Notes: generated from the sequence alone by a model not told the origin. 64,000 bases of DNA from Gillisella vitis (GCF_001541345.2 NZ_LMVL02000002.1:372001-436000), one strand, 5' to 3'; counted from the first letter of the stretch, positions 48,931 through 58,817 are shown. Program-made: numbers and translations.

Positions 48931-49482
48931 ATGAACTGGACGGACGAGCGAGTTGAAAGACTCACGAAATTATGGGCCGAAGGCCTGAGCGCAAGTCAGA
49001 TTGCGACACAGCTTGGCGGCGTCAGCCGGAATGCCGTGATTGGCAAGGTTCATCGGCTGTGCCTTCCGGGCCGTGCCAAGGCAGGCGGTCCTGCTGCCAC
49101 GCCAGCGCGCACACCCAAGCGGCCAGCACCGTCCACGCCCCGCGCACCGAATTTTGCTGCACGCACGCCTTCCAGCGCGCCGCGTCCTGCCGCACGCACC
49201 ACTGGGGCGACCGCGCTGAACGACGATCTCGACATGGATGTCACCGAGAACATGGCTGCCTTGCCGGTTCTCAACACGACCATCCTGCCAGCCTCGCGCC
49301 GCTTGTCGCTGACGGACCTGACCGAGCGGACCTGCAAATGGCCGGTTGGCGACCCAATGGCCGACGAGTTTCACTTCTGTGGCTGCGACAGCCAGGACAA
49401 TTCTCCCTATTGCAAATATCATGCGAAGCTCGCCTACCAGCCAGTAAACGAGCGGCGCCGAGCTGCTGCGAACGCGCGCTGA
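48931..49482 (+). CDS. gcrA: Cell-cycle regulator GcrA
   Basis: 183 residues. The DNA-binding N-terminus MNWTDERVERLTKLWAEGLS (then ASQIATQLGGVSRNAVIGKVH) is the GcrA domain; it binds sigma-70 and CcrM-methylated GANTC promoters to control division genes. A Pro/Ala-rich linker (about 55-110) leads to a C-terminal cysteine cluster (CKWPVGDP and CGCDSQDNSPYCKYH). The upstream region has five GANTC sites and a CtrA box. Confidence 0.95.
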   Translation: MNWTDERVERLTKLWAEGLSASQIATQLGGVSRNAVIGKVHRLCLPGRAKAGGPAATPARTPKRPAPSTPRAPNFAARTPSSAPRPAARTTGATALNDDLDMDVTENMAALPVLNTTILPASRRLSLTDLTERTCKWPVGDPMADEFHFCGCDSQDNSPYCKYHAKLAYQPVNERRRAAANAR

Positions 49483-49513
49483 TCTCTGCCCGTGATCTCC
49501 GATCGCATATCAT

Positions 49514-49545
49514 AAAAAAAGCGAGCCGCCCGGCTCGCTTTTTTG
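49514..49545. terminator. Bidirectional terminator between gcrA and phoB
   Basis: Stem GCGAGCCG / CGGCTCGC with a two-base loop, seven A before and six T after; works for both convergent genes. Confidence 0.9.
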
Positions 49546-49582
49546 TTATTCAAGGCTTCGGCTGCTTAAATCGTGTAGAGGC

Positions 49583-50266
49583 TTAAGCTTCCATCGAATA
49601 GCCGGCGCCGCGCACCGTGCGGATCACGTCCTGCATATTGGAAAAGTTGAGCGCCTTGCGCAGCCGTCCGACATGGACATCGACCGTGCGCTCGTCCACA
49701 TAAATGTCATGGCCCCAGACGCCATCCAGCAGTTGAGAGCGGGAAAACACCCGGCCGGGTGAGGTCATCAGGAATTCCAGCAGCCGGAACTCGGTCGGCC
49801 CGAGGCGCACTTCACGGCTCTTGCGATGGACCCGGTGGGTTTCGCGATCAAGTTCGATATCGCCGCACCGCAGCAGGCTGGACAGAACTTCCGGCTTGGC
49901 GCGGCGCAGCATAGCCTTGACGCGGGCCATCAGTTCCGGTGTCGAGAAAGGCTTGACGACATAATCGTCGGCGCCGGTGGCAAGTCCGCGCACCCGCTCG
50001 CTCTCTTCGCCACGCGCCGTCAGCATGATGATTGGCAGCCGCTCGGTATCGGGCCGCATCCGCAGGCGACGACACAGTTCGATGCCGGAAACACCCGGCA
50101 ACATCCAATCGAGGATCAGCAGATCCGGCACTCGTTCCTGCAGGCGAAGCTCGGCTTCGTCTCCCCGCAGAATGGTTTCGACCTCATAGCCTTCCGATTC
50201 CAGATTATAACGCAAAAGGACGCTCAGGGCTTCTTCGTCTTCAACGACGGCAATTTTCGGCAGCAT
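49583..50266 (-). CDS. phoB: Phosphate regulon response regulator PhoB
   Basis: 227 residues: receiver domain with the acidic pocket (VVEDEE at 7-12) and phospho-Asp53 (ILDWMLPG), Lys in VVKPFS; and a C-terminal OmpR-type winged helix (RTVDVHVGRLRKAL). When phosphorylated by PhoR it activates genes with PHO boxes. The ATG at 50266 is preferred over one six codons upstream. It follows phoU after 360 bases, so may have its own promoter. Confidence 0.96.
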   Translation of the reverse strand: MLPKIAVVEDEEALSVLLRYNLESEGYEVETILRGDEAELRLQERVPDLLILDWMLPGVSGIELCRRLRMRPDTERLPIIMLTARGEESERVRGLATGADDYVVKPFSTPELMARVKAMLRRAKPEVLSSLLRCGDIELDRETHRVHRKSREVRLGPTEFRLLEFLMTSPGRVFSRSQLLDGVWGHDIYVDERTVDVHVGRLRKALNFSNMQDVIRTVRGAGYSMEA

Positions 50267-50545
50267 TCGATCCCATACCTTCAATGAGAGAGTCTTCCCG
50301 CAAGCCTTTCCTTGTCCGCTCTGGCGAAAAAGAACACGGCAATACGAGAATTTCGATGTTTACAGCATGTTTGCGCTTTATGATGGCGCTCTACTGTGAC
50401 TGGAAGGCTGGCCTGTCGCCACAGGTCGAACCTTCGGGTGAAGCCCCCACCCCATTTGGCGTCAGACGCTGAGCTGTCCGATGCCAATCTCCGTCATGGT
50501 TTCATACCCGCAACCATAGACCATGGCTGTTGGTATGCTTTTCTG

Positions 50546-50579
50546 TGATATCTCAAGGTCTTGATGCCTTGAGATATCA
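50546..50579. repeat. 13-bp perfect inverted repeat in the phoU-phoB gap
   Basis: TGATATCTCAAGG / CCTTGAGATATCA with an 8-base loop (TCTTGATG) that itself overlaps TCAAGGTCTTGA. Without a T-run; an operator or RNA processing site rather than a terminator. Confidence 0.6.
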
Positions 50580-50594
50580 GCATGTCATTCAACA

Positions 50595-50616
50595 CGAGGA
50601 TGGGTCAGCATCCTCG
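50595..50616. other. Stem-loop just after phoU
   Basis: CGAGGATG / CATCCTCG, 6-base loop, 11 bases beyond the phoU stop on the minus strand. No T-run, so a 3' stabilising hairpin or weak terminator. Confidence 0.5.
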
Positions 50617-50626
50617 CACTGTCATC

Positions 50627-51334
50627 TCAATCGGCAACCCCGAAAGCGGTCGTCGTATCGTCCTTCGGGCGTTCACCCTCGGGCTGTGCGCCAGTGGCCA
50701 TGTAATAGATGGTCTCGGCGATATTGGTGGCATGGTCGCCGATGCGCTCGATATTCTTGGCGCAGAACAGAAGGTGCGTGCAGGTGGTGATGTTGCGCGG
50801 ATCTTCCATCATATAGGTCAGCAATTCGCGAAACAGCGATGTGTAGATCGCATCGATCTCTTCATCGCGGTCGCGGATCGACTTGGCTTTTTCCGCTGAG
50901 CGGGTGGTGTAGACATCCAGCACTTCCTTAAGCTGGGTCATCGCCAGTTCCGAAAGATGCTCAATGCCGCGGGCCAGCTTGCGCGGCACGCCGGTGCCTT
51001 GGACGGCCATGACCCGCTTGGCATTGTTTTTGCCAAGATCGCCGACCCGTTCCAGATCTGAGGCGATCCTGAGCGCACCGATGATTTCGCGCAGATCGGC
51101 GGCCATGGGCTGGCGTTTTGCGATGGTGACGATCGCTTTGTCACCCACTTCACGCTCGGCATTATCCATGATCACGTCGTCCGAGATCACCTTCTGGGCG
51201 AGGGCGGCATCGGAATTGACCAGCGCGCGGACGGATTCACCCACCATCTGCTCGGCCAGACCGCCCATTTCCGAAATGCGGCGCATCAGATATTTCAGTT
51301 CCTCGTCAAAGGCGGTGTAGATATGCGCTGTCAT
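50627..51334 (-). CDS. phoU: Phosphate transport system accessory protein PhoU
   Basis: 235 residues with two copies of the three-helix PhoU domain (about 10-105 and 118-220). It links the Pst transporter to PhoR and damps Pho signalling; loss typically over-activates the regulon. AAAGGA seven bases before the ATG. 44 bases after pstB, and in the same operon. Confidence 0.96.
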   Translation of the reverse strand: MTAHIYTAFDEELKYLMRRISEMGGLAEQMVGESVRALVNSDAALAQKVISDDVIMDNAEREVGDKAIVTIAKRQPMAADLREIIGALRIASDLERVGDLGKNNAKRVMAVQGTGVPRKLARGIEHLSELAMTQLKEVLDVYTTRSAEKAKSIRDRDEEIDAIYTSLFRELLTYMMEDPRNITTCTHLLFCAKNIERIGDHATNIAETIYYMATGAQPEGERPKDDTTTAFGVAD

Positions 51335-51378
51335 GTTCTGATCCTTTAAAAAGATGTAGGTTTCAACCGCTTTTCGGA

Positions 51379-52194
51379 TCAGCCGAACCGGCCCATGATA
51401 TAGTCCTGGGTCCGCTGGTCGTCCGGGTTGGTGAACATCTTGTCGGTATCGTTTTCCTCGACCAGCTGGCCGAGATGGAACATCGCCGTGCGTTGGGACA
51501 CGCGGGCGGCCTGCTGCATCGAATGCGTGACGATGACGATGGTAAAATTAGCCCGCAATTCGTGGATCAGCTCTTCCACCTTGGCCGTGGCAATCGGGTC
51601 CAGGGCCGAGCAGGGCTCGTCCATCAGGATCACTTCGGGGCTGACGGCAATGGCGCGGGCAATGCACAGACGCTGCTGCTGTCCGCCGGACAGGCCCGTT
51701 CCCGGCTCCTGAAGGCGATCCTTCGCTTCGTTCCAAAGACCGGCGCGCTGAAGGCTCTTTTCAACGATCTGGTCCATGTCCGCCTTGTTGCGGGCGAGGC
51801 CATGGATGCGCGGGCCGTAAGCAATGTTTTCGTAGATCGACTTGGGGAACGGGTTCGGCTTCTGGAACACCATGCCGACGCGGGCGCGAAGTTCCACCAC
51901 GTCGATGGATGGATCGTAGATATCCATATTGTCGAGGGTGATCAGGCCGGTGACCCGGCAATGATCGATGGTGTCGTTCATGCGGTTCAGCGTCCGCAAG
52001 AAGGTAGACTTACCGCAACCCGAAGGACCGATCAGCGCCGTAACGGTATTCTCGCGGACATTCAGGTTCACGTCGAACAAGGCGCGCTTTTCGCCGTAGT
52101 AAACGGACACATCCTTGCCGACCATCTTGGTGTTCACTTCGGTCATCTTCTGATCCAAGGCCTTTTCAACTGCTGCTTCAGACATCATGTTCAT
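51379..52194 (-). CDS. pstB: Phosphate ABC transporter ATP-binding protein PstB
   Basis: 271-residue ATPase of the high-affinity phosphate importer: Walker [10 protein letters not shown] near 56-64, [14 protein letters not shown] signature near 168-181, Walker [14 protein letters not shown] and the H-loop THSM. It drives PstA/PstC. A 97-base gap follows pstA. Confidence 0.97.
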   Translation of the reverse strand: MNMMSEAAVEKALDQKMTEVNTKMVGKDVSVYYGEKRALFDVNLNVRENTVTALIGPSGCGKSTFLRTLNRMNDTIDHCRVTGLITLDNMDIYDPSIDVVELRARVGMVFQKPNPFPKSIYENIAYGPRIHGLARNKADMDQIVEKSLQRAGLWNEAKDRLQEPGTGLSGGQQQRLCIARAIAVSPEVILMDEPCSALDPIATAKVEELIHELRANFTIVIVTHSMQQAARVSQRTAMFHLGQLVEENDTDKMFTNPDDQRTQDYIMGRFG

Positions 52195-52291
52195 GTTCTT
52201 AACCCTCCGGCCTGTCTTTTCGCAATCGCTTGACGTAGGCCCGATGAACTTTCCTGGACGTCATCGCCCAGGACCATGCTTCGGCTGGTTT

Positions 52292-53629
52292 CTACCACCG
52301 CCGCTCAAACCGCCTGCGAAGCAGGATGGCGCCGACATTCATGATCAGCAGGAAGATCAGCAGAATGATGATGGCACCGGACGTCCGCTCTACGAAAGCG
52401 CGTTCAGCTTCATTGGCCCACATATAGATCTGTACCGGCAGTGCCGTTGACGGATCGAGCGGGGTGCCTGGATAATCCGCCACGAAAGCCACCATGCCGA
52501 TCAGAAGCAGCGGCGCGGTCTCGCCCAGCGCATGGGCAAGGCCGATAATCGTGCCGGTCAACACGCCAGGCATGGCCAGCGGCAACACATGGTGGAAGAC
52601 CGTCTGCATCTTGGAAGCGCCCAGACCCAGTGCCGCAGCGCGGATCGACGGCGGCACGGCCTTCAAGGCTGCGCGGGTGGCGATAATGATCGTCGGCAGT
52701 GTCATCAGGGTGAGCACCAGTCCGCCGACCAGCGAGGCCGAGCGCGGCAGACCGGCGAAGTTGATGAACACCGCCAGACCCAGCAGGCCGAAGACGATAG
52801 AGGGAACGGCCGCGAGATTGTTGATATTGACCTCGATCAGGTCGGTCCAACGGTTCTTCGGGGCAAATTCTTCCAGATAGATCGAGGCGGCAACCCCGAT
52901 CGGCAGAGACAGGACCAGCACGGTCAGCATCATATAGGCGGTACCGATCAAAGCCACACCAACGCCTGCCGCTTCCGGACGGCTCGATGCGCCATTGACG
53001 AAAATACCGGTATTAAAGGACTTGGCCAACGCGCCGCTTTCAGCCAGCGCATTCATCCAGCCGATCTGCTGGTCGGAAATCTTTCGGCTGCTCTCATCGA
53101 CCGTCAGGTCGAATTGTCCCTTGAAGGCCGTATCGACCGTGGCACTGGCCAGAACCGAGACCGGAACCGTCTTGCCGATGATCGATGGATCGGCAACGAC
53201 CATGTTGCGCAACTGGACGCGGACATTGTCGGACACCATCTCGGTCAATTGCTTCATGGCCGGACGGTTCGAAGTGTCGATCTTCAGTTTTTCTGCAAGC
53301 GCATTGCGCACCAGAACCGGATAGTTGGCCGCAACCAACACGTCTGGGTTTGTCGCGCGCTGGTTGCTCGGATCGATCAGCTTTTCGCTGAATTCAACCG
53401 GTACGGTGATCGTTGTCTGCAAGAAGGCCGTGTAGCCTTTGGAAATCACCGACGCGAGCAGCAGGAACAAGAACAGCAAGCCGAAGCTGATTGCGATGAT
53501 GCCATAGGCCCGGAAACGGCGCTCGGCGGCATAGCGGCGCTTGATGCCGATGTCCCGGCGAGGACGTGATACAGGGGCAAGGGCGCCAGCGCTGTGGCCT
53601 GCCGCAGCGGGGGAGAGGGTCTCGCTCAT
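52292..53629 (-). CDS. pstA: Phosphate ABC transporter permease PstA
   Basis: 445 residues, long for PstA (E. coli 296) because of an N-terminal extension with one membrane helix (about 38-62) and a large periplasmic loop (about 65-200) before the usual six-helix permease core. The long form is common in Rhizobiales. The EAA-like loop ALGLGASKMQTVFHHVLPLA contacts PstB. ATGA overlap with pstC. Confidence 0.95.
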   Translation of the reverse strand: MSETLSPAAAGHSAGALAPVSRPRRDIGIKRRYAAERRFRAYGIIAISFGLLFLFLLLASVISKGYTAFLQTTITVPVEFSEKLIDPSNQRATNPDVLVAANYPVLVRNALAEKLKIDTSNRPAMKQLTEMVSDNVRVQLRNMVVADPSIIGKTVPVSVLASATVDTAFKGQFDLTVDESSRKISDQQIGWMNALAESGALAKSFNTGIFVNGASSRPEAAGVGVALIGTAYMMLTVLVLSLPIGVAASIYLEEFAPKNRWTDLIEVNINNLAAVPSIVFGLLGLAVFINFAGLPRSASLVGGLVLTLMTLPTIIIATRAALKAVPPSIRAAALGLGASKMQTVFHHVLPLAMPGVLTGTIIGLAHALGETAPLLLIGMVAFVADYPGTPLDPSTALPVQIYMWANEAERAFVERTSGAIIILLIFLLIMNVGAILLRRRFERRW

Positions 53630-55113
53630 TCGTACTGCTCCCGGTATTTGCGCACGATGTAAAGCGCATAGATATTAAGGCAAAGCGTGATGGCAAACAG
53701 GGTAATACCCAGGGCGAAGGCCACCAGCGTTTGCGGCGAGGTGAATTCAAGGTCGCCGGTCAACTGATTGACGATCTTGACGGTGACCGTTGTCATCGGC
53801 TCGAAAGGATTAAGCTGGATACGCGCCGCAACGCCTGCGGCCAGCACCACGATCATGGTTTCGCCGATGGCGCGCGAGGCCGTCATGAGCAAGGCTCCAA
53901 CGATGCCAGGAAGCGCTGCAGGCAGGATTACCCGCTTGACGGTTTCCGACCTTGTGGCACCAAGGCCGAGCGAGCCGTCACGAAGCGAGCGCGGTACGGC
54001 GGTGATGATGTCGTCCGACAGGGAGGAGACGTAGGGGATCAACATGATCCCCATGACGAAGCCTGCCGTCAATACGCTTTGGGCCTGGATGAAGCTGGCG
54101 AAATCGCCGGTGGCGATGCCATTGATCTTGGCGGAGATATCACGCAGGAACGGACCGACCGATGTCAGCGCGAAAAAGCCGTAGACGATGGTCGGAATGC
54201 CCGCCAGCACTTCCAGCAGCGGCTTGGTGATGGCGCGCAGCCGTGGTGAAGCATATTCAGCCATGTAGATGGCAGCAAACAGACCGACGGGCACGGCAAA
54301 CAGCATGGCGACAACGCCAATATACAAAGTGCCGAGCAGAAGCGGGATCAATCCGAACTGGCCGCCGGTATCGGTGGCGCCAGCAGCGGCAAAACGAGGG
54401 TCCCAGACTGTGCCAAAGAAGAACCGCCAGGCTGAAACCTCCCGGAAAAAGTGGGTGGCTTCCGTCAACATCGACAGGATAATGCCGACCGTTGTCAGAA
54501 TGGCGATGGAAGAGCAGATCACCAGGGCCGCCTGAATGGCCTGCTCGACCCTGTTGCGCGCACGAAAACGCGGCGCGATCAACCGCAGCGCAAACAGAGC
54601 GCCTGCGAGCGAGGTGGCGATCACCACGATGGTCAGGGCCATGTCGTTGATGGCGCGCATGCCGTTCAAGGCCTCAGCCGCGACGATCATGTAAGGCTCA
54701 GGCTCGCCAGCCAGCGGCACGCCCTGTTCGGCCAGCATGGTGCGGGCCGTCGTGGCATCGGCGCTTTTCAGCTTGGCCAATTGCTCGTCGTCAAGGCTCT
54801 TCAGGCCACGCGCGATCGCACCAATGGTGCCGTAATTGAGGTTCTGTGTGGCTCCGGCTTGCGCCTTGACCTCATCGGGCATCGCGTCGCGTACCCGCGT
54901 TTCGATCAGCGATGGCGCAATCGCCATCCAGAGGCCCAGCACCAGGAAGGCAGGCACAACTGCCAGAATAGAAACAAAACTGCCGTGATAGCCATAGCGG
55001 GAATGCAAGGCAGACGCGCGGCCTTGTGCGAGCGACTGCGCCCGTGACGAGCCCAGCAGGTAGCCGATGATCCCGATAGCAATGACGATAAAAATTAGGA
55101 TTGACGTACTCAT
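53626..55113 (-). CDS. pstC: Phosphate ABC transporter permease PstC
   Basis: 495 residues, also in the long form: N-terminal helices (about 4-22 and 45-68), a loop, then the permease core with the coupling loop SLGLGATRSETVKRVILPAA. It pairs with PstA to form the channel. The ATG at 55113 follows GGGGA; the in-frame extension upstream is discarded. The stop overlaps the pstA start. Confidence 0.95.
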   Translation of the reverse strand: MSTSILIFIVIAIGIIGYLLGSSRAQSLAQGRASALHSRYGYHGSFVSILAVVPAFLVLGLWMAIAPSLIETRVRDAMPDEVKAQAGATQNLNYGTIGAIARGLKSLDDEQLAKLKSADATTARTMLAEQGVPLAGEPEPYMIVAAEALNGMRAINDMALTIVVIATSLAGALFALRLIAPRFRARNRVEQAIQAALVICSSIAILTTVGIILSMLTEATHFFREVSAWRFFFGTVWDPRFAAAGATDTGGQFGLIPLLLGTLYIGVVAMLFAVPVGLFAAIYMAEYASPRLRAITKPLLEVLAGIPTIVYGFFALTSVGPFLRDISAKINGIATGDFASFIQAQSVLTAGFVMGIMLIPYVSSLSDDIITAVPRSLRDGSLGLGATRSETVKRVILPAALPGIVGALLMTASRAIGETMIVVLAAGVAARIQLNPFEPMTTVTVKIVNQLTGDLEFTSPQTLVAFALGITLFAITLCLNIYALYIVRKYREQYE

Positions 55114-55201
55114 TCTACCATCCCCGGCCTCTCCACGCCCTGCCGCCAAGGGCTGGGCCGTATGTTACGTCATCAATAAACATCAACCGCAACATCATGA
55201 T

Positions 55202-55234
55202 GAGACTGGCGCGGACAGTGTCCGCGCCAGCCTC
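55202..55234 (-). other. Strong stem-loop between pstS and pstC
   Basis: CTGGCGCGGAC / GTCCGCGCCAG with a 3-base loop, extended by GAG/CTC past one mismatch. It lies within 10 bases of the pstS stop and lacks a T-run. Such hairpins stabilise the upstream message and let PstS be made in excess over the membrane parts. Confidence 0.75.
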
Positions 55235-55240
55235 AAAGTC

Positions 55241-56269
55241 TTACTTGCCAGCGGTGAACTTGGCGCGGAACTCTTCGCGTTCCTTGTCGGGAGCCGGAAC
55301 CAGGCCGTAATTGGCCAGCGGGCCGTCAGGGCCGATCATCTGCTCGGAAAGGAAGAAGTCGACATATTCCTTCATGCCAGGAATGACGCCGAGATGGGCC
55401 TTCTTGACGTAGAAGAACAGCGGACGCGAAACCGGGTATTTGCCGGTGGCAACGGTTTCAACCGAAGGCTTGACGCCGGAAACGGTAGCGACCTTCAGCT
55501 TGTCGGCATTGTTTTCATAGAAGGACAGGCCAAACACGCCGATGGCGGTCTTGTTGGCAGAGATGCGGGCCAGCGTTTCGCTGTAATCGCCATCGATATC
55601 GACAGCCTTGCCATCCTTACGTACGGCGATGCACTTCTTGGCAGCGGCCTTTTCATCATTCAAGGCAGCCTTGATCGCGTCCAGCGATTTGGTGTCCTTG
55701 CAGCCCTGCGTCATGATCTTCTCTTCGAAGACTTCGCGCGTGCCGTGCTTTTCGCCCGGAATGAATGCCATGATGTCGGTGTCCGGCAGGTCCTTATTGA
55801 CTTCCGACCACTTCTTGTAGGGGTTGGCAACAAGCTTGCCGTCAACCACGACTTCCGCAGCCAGACCCTTGTAAAGGTCGGTCGGCACGAGTGCGAGGTC
55901 CTTGTTGGAGCTGTCGACGGCGAAAACAATGCCGTCATAGCCGAACTTGACCTCCTGGATGTCGGTTACGCCAGCAGCCTTACAGGCTTCGGCTTCGGAC
56001 TTGTTGATCGGACGCGAGGCATTGGCGATATCGATGGTTTCCGGACCAACGCCCTTGCAGAATTCCTTCAGGCCAGCGCCAGTGCCGCCGGATTCAACGA
56101 CCGGGGTCTTGAACTTGGTAAAGGTCTCGCCAAATGTTTCAGCAACGATCTTGGCATAGGGAAGAACGGTGGAGGAACCAGCGATCTGGACCTGATCACG
56201 CGCAGCGGCGGCGCCAGCAAAGGCGACTGAGGCGACCAGAGCCGCTACGGACAGTTTCAGCATATTCAT
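55241..56269 (-). CDS. pstS: Phosphate-binding protein PstS
   Basis: 342 residues; signal peptide (1-22, ending AGAAA-R), then a bilobed phosphate-binding fold starting QVQIAGSSTVLPYAKIVAE, with phosphate-contact segments GSSTV and VESGGTGAGL. It delivers phosphate to PstCA in the periplasm. GGGAGA precedes the ATG. A PHO box is about 105-133 bases upstream. Confidence 0.97.
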   Translation of the reverse strand: MNMLKLSVAALVASVAFAGAAAARDQVQIAGSSTVLPYAKIVAETFGETFTKFKTPVVESGGTGAGLKEFCKGVGPETIDIANASRPINKSEAEACKAAGVTDIQEVKFGYDGIVFAVDSSNKDLALVPTDLYKGLAAEVVVDGKLVANPYKKWSEVNKDLPDTDIMAFIPGEKHGTREVFEEKIMTQGCKDTKSLDAIKAALNDEKAAAKKCIAVRKDGKAVDIDGDYSETLARISANKTAIGVFGLSFYENNADKLKVATVSGVKPSVETVATGKYPVSRPLFFYVKKAHLGVIPGMKEYVDFFLSEQMIGPDGPLANYGLVPAPDKEREEFRAKFTAGK

Positions 56270-56373
56270 TTATCTCTCCCGAGAATGAGCTTTCGTGTGG
56301 GATGCAAGCGTCTGTCGCTTACAATCGCCGTGCTCCGGCGGCTTGTTCTTAAGCCCCGACAGGCTCTGCTTTT

Positions 56374-56402
56374 ATGTCAGTTAGGTGAAACATTTGTGAC
56401 AG
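56374..56402 (-). promoter_or_regulatory. PHO box of the pst operon
   Basis: On the minus strand three 7-mers, each 4 bases apart: CTGTCAC, GTTTCAC, CTGACAT. This fits the PhoB direct-repeat site (CTGTCAT-N4-CTGTCAT). It precedes pstS, so PhoB should activate pstSCAB-phoU. Confidence 0.85.
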
Positions 56403-56462
56403 TTCAACCTATTGATTTATATCGGCAAAAATTATAAGGGCCGGGAAGATGCGCGAGATCTG

Positions 56463-57722
56463 TCAAAAACGGACGGTAAAATCCGTTCCTTGACCAAGTT
56501 CGGAGCGGATGATCAGCCGCGCCCGGTGGCGGGTCAGGATATGCTTGACGATGGCAAGCCCCAGCCCGGTTCCTTTCTTGGAGCGGCTATCGGCCACACT
56601 GACACGGTAAAAGCGTTCCGTCAGGCGCGGTACATCCTCGGCGGGCACGCCAGGCCCCTTGTCCACCACGCTGACTTCCACGCCGCTGGCCTTCTGGCGT
56701 AGAAAAACGTCCACCTGCTTGCCCTCCTGGCCATATTTACAGGCATTTTCGATCAGGTTTTCGAAAACCTGGATCAGTTCATCGCGGTCGCCCGTGACCT
56801 CAACGCTCTCCTGTGGCAAATGCAGGCGCAGGTCCACATCCAGCTCTGCGGCGAGTGGGGTCAGGCTGTCACGCACATGGGTCAGAACGGGCTGGAGTGC
56901 CACTTTCTGGTCGGGCGCCAGATGGGCTTTCAGCTCCAGCCGGGACAGGGACAGCAGATCATCCACCAGCCGGCTCATCCGGTTGGCCTGATCCAGCATG
57001 ATGCCCAGAAAGCGCTCCTGCGCCTTCAGGTCGTTGCGGGCGGGGCCGAGCAGGGTTTCGATGAAACCGCGCAAGGAGGCGAGCGGCGTGCGCAGTTCGT
57101 GGCTGGCATTGGCGACGAAATCCGAACGCATTCTGTCGATGCGGCGCAGTTCCGAAATATCGCGAAAGGTCATGACGAAAAGGGCCGAATCCCTCTTCAG
57201 TTGCGGCAGGGACAGGGGCGCGACCCGCACCGCGAAGACCCTTTCGGAGGGCAACACTTCTGAATGTTCGATCTGGTTGGGCAAGCCGTTGCCGACGGTC
57301 TCGCGCACCATGTCGAGAATGCCGGGTGAGCGCCAGCGGGCGGAAATATGCATGCCGGTTTCCAGTTTGCCAAAGGCCTTTTCGGCGGCGCCGTTCTGGA
57401 AGACGACCCCACCATCCGAGCCGAACACCACGCAGGGCAGATCGATAGCCGCGATTGTCGCCTGCACAAGTCCCTCGACCTCTTCTCCGTGCGGCAGGAT
57501 AGGCGAGGGTGCCACAGGTAACTGTTCTGGCGGATCTTTGTCTTCGGTGCCTTTATAGAGCAGGATGACGATCAGCGAAAACAGCAGCAAGACGACGCCG
57601 AACTCGCTATCGGCACCGGCCAGCACTGCTGAGCCGGAGACCAGGAGTGTCATTAGGATAAAATCCCAACGGTCGCGCAATCGCTCGCCAAAGCGCCGCC
57701 AGGATGGAAAGTACTGCTTCAA
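56463..57722 (-). CDS. phoR: Phosphate regulon sensor kinase PhoR
   Basis: 419 residues: two membrane helices (about 20-36 and 42-57) with almost no periplasmic loop, a PAS-like domain (about 85-185), His208 in ASHELRTPLASLRGF, and the catalytic domain with VDKGPGVPAEDV and KGTGLGLAIVKHIL. It senses phosphate via Pst/PhoU and phosphorylates PhoB. The start is a TTG with GGAGG six bases before it; no better ATG exists. It is upstream of pstS on the same strand but apart from phoB. Confidence 0.95.
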   Translation of the reverse strand: MKQYFPSWRRFGERLRDRWDFILMTLLVSGSAVLAGADSEFGVVLLLFSLIVILLYKGTEDKDPPEQLPVAPSPILPHGEEVEGLVQATIAAIDLPCVVFGSDGGVVFQNGAAEKAFGKLETGMHISARWRSPGILDMVRETVGNGLPNQIEHSEVLPSERVFAVRVAPLSLPQLKRDSALFVMTFRDISELRRIDRMRSDFVANASHELRTPLASLRGFIETLLGPARNDLKAQERFLGIMLDQANRMSRLVDDLLSLSRLELKAHLAPDQKVALQPVLTHVRDSLTPLAAELDVDLRLHLPQESVEVTGDRDELIQVFENLIENACKYGQEGKQVDVFLRQKASGVEVSVVDKGPGVPAEDVPRLTERFYRVSVADSRSKKGTGLGLAIVKHILTRHRARLIIRSELGQGTDFTVRF

Positions 57723-57932
57723 TGAAAACCTCCGGCGGCGGTATGGGTGGGTTGGAGAGATACCCTATTCCTGTTGCATGACAGGATTTTACCGCCTACG
57801 CACGAATGAATGTCAACGCACGGATGGGAACGAAGCGTCGCACTCCCACGTTTCGAACAGGTTGTTGAAGATTTTGACAGTTTCATGGTCAATATACTCA
57901 AATCAGACGGTACTGGCGACAGGGAGAATGGA

Positions 57933-58817
57933 ATGGATGACGAGCAGCAGGCAGGCAGTCGTGGCGTAACCTTGCGGATCAGAGGTGAATTGCGCGCCTT
58001 TGATATCGACGATCCGGTTCTGCCGGACTGGGTTGAAAAGGAAGCGCTGAGCTCTGGCGGTCATCCCTATGACAAAAAGTTGAAACGAGAGGTCTATGAC
58101 GAGGAGTTGAAGAAACTCCAGATCGAACTGGTCAAGGTGCAGTACTGGTTGCAATCGACCCGCAAACGGGTGATGGCCCTGTTCGAGGGACGGGATGCAG
58201 CGGGCAAGGGCGGCACGATTCACTCCATTCTCGAATATATGAATCCCCGCTCGGTCCACAATGTCGCCTTGACCAAACCGACGGAAACCGAACTCGGTCA
58301 ATGGTATTTTCAGCGCTATATCACCCATTTTCCGGGCGGGGGCGACATGTCGCTGTTCGATAGATCCTGGTATAACCGCGCTGTGGTCGAGCCGGTTATG
58401 GGCTTTTGCACGCCCGACCAATACGAGCATTTTCTGGAACAGGCGCCACGGTTCGAAAAGCTGATCCGGCAGGAAGGCATTTATTTCTTCAAATTCTGGC
58501 TCGATATCGGTCAGGAAATGCAGATCAAGCGCTTTCACGACCGCCGTCACGATCCGCTGAAGGTCTGGAAACTATCGCCGATGGACATTGCCGCCCTGGA
58601 TAAATGGGGCGATTACACCGAAAAACGCGACCGGATGCTGAAGGAAACCCATACCAAGCACGCGCCCTGGATTGTGGCCAAGGCGAATGACAAGCGCCGG
58701 GCTCATCTCAATGTCATAAGGCACATGCTGCTTTCCCTTGACTACGAGGGCCGCGACATAAAGGCGATCGGTGAGATCGACAAAAAGATCGTCGCAGAGG
58801 CGCCAGATATACTCTGA
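57933..58817 (+). CDS. ppk2: Polyphosphate kinase 2
   Basis: 294 residues of the PPK2 family: Walker [11 protein letters not shown] at 85-94, the lid segment [16 protein letters not shown] and Walker B region DRSWYNR at 143-149. It transfers phosphate between polyphosphate and nucleoside di-/monophosphates (often polyP to GDP or ADP). AGGGAG six bases before the ATG at 57933 decides the start. Divergent from phoR, so phosphate storage sits beside phosphate sensing; whether PhoB controls it is open. Confidence 0.95.
   Translation: MDDEQQAGSRGVTLRIRGELRAFDIDDPVLPDWVEKEALSSGGHPYDKKLKREVYDEELKKLQIELVKVQYWLQSTRKRVMALFEGRDAAGKGGTIHSILEYMNPRSVHNVALTKPTETELGQWYFQRYITHFPGGGDMSLFDRSWYNRAVVEPVMGFCTPDQYEHFLEQAPRFEKLIRQEGIYFFKFWLDIGQEMQIKRFHDRRHDPLKVWKLSPMDIAALDKWGDYTEKRDRMLKETHTKHAPWIVAKANDKRRAHLNVIRHMLLSLDYEGRDIKAIGEIDKKIVAEAPDIL

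Larger units (their letters stand above)
50267..50626. other. phoU-phoB intergenic region
   Basis: 360 bases with two stem-loops (50546-50579 and 50595-50616). No PHO box was recognised. No coding sequence. Confidence 0.6.

Noticed and set aside
57874..57891. Possible PHO box between phoR and ppk2
   Set aside because: Only one 7-mer (CTGTCAA on the minus strand) is close to consensus; the other has three or more mismatches, and the spacing to TATACT is wrong.
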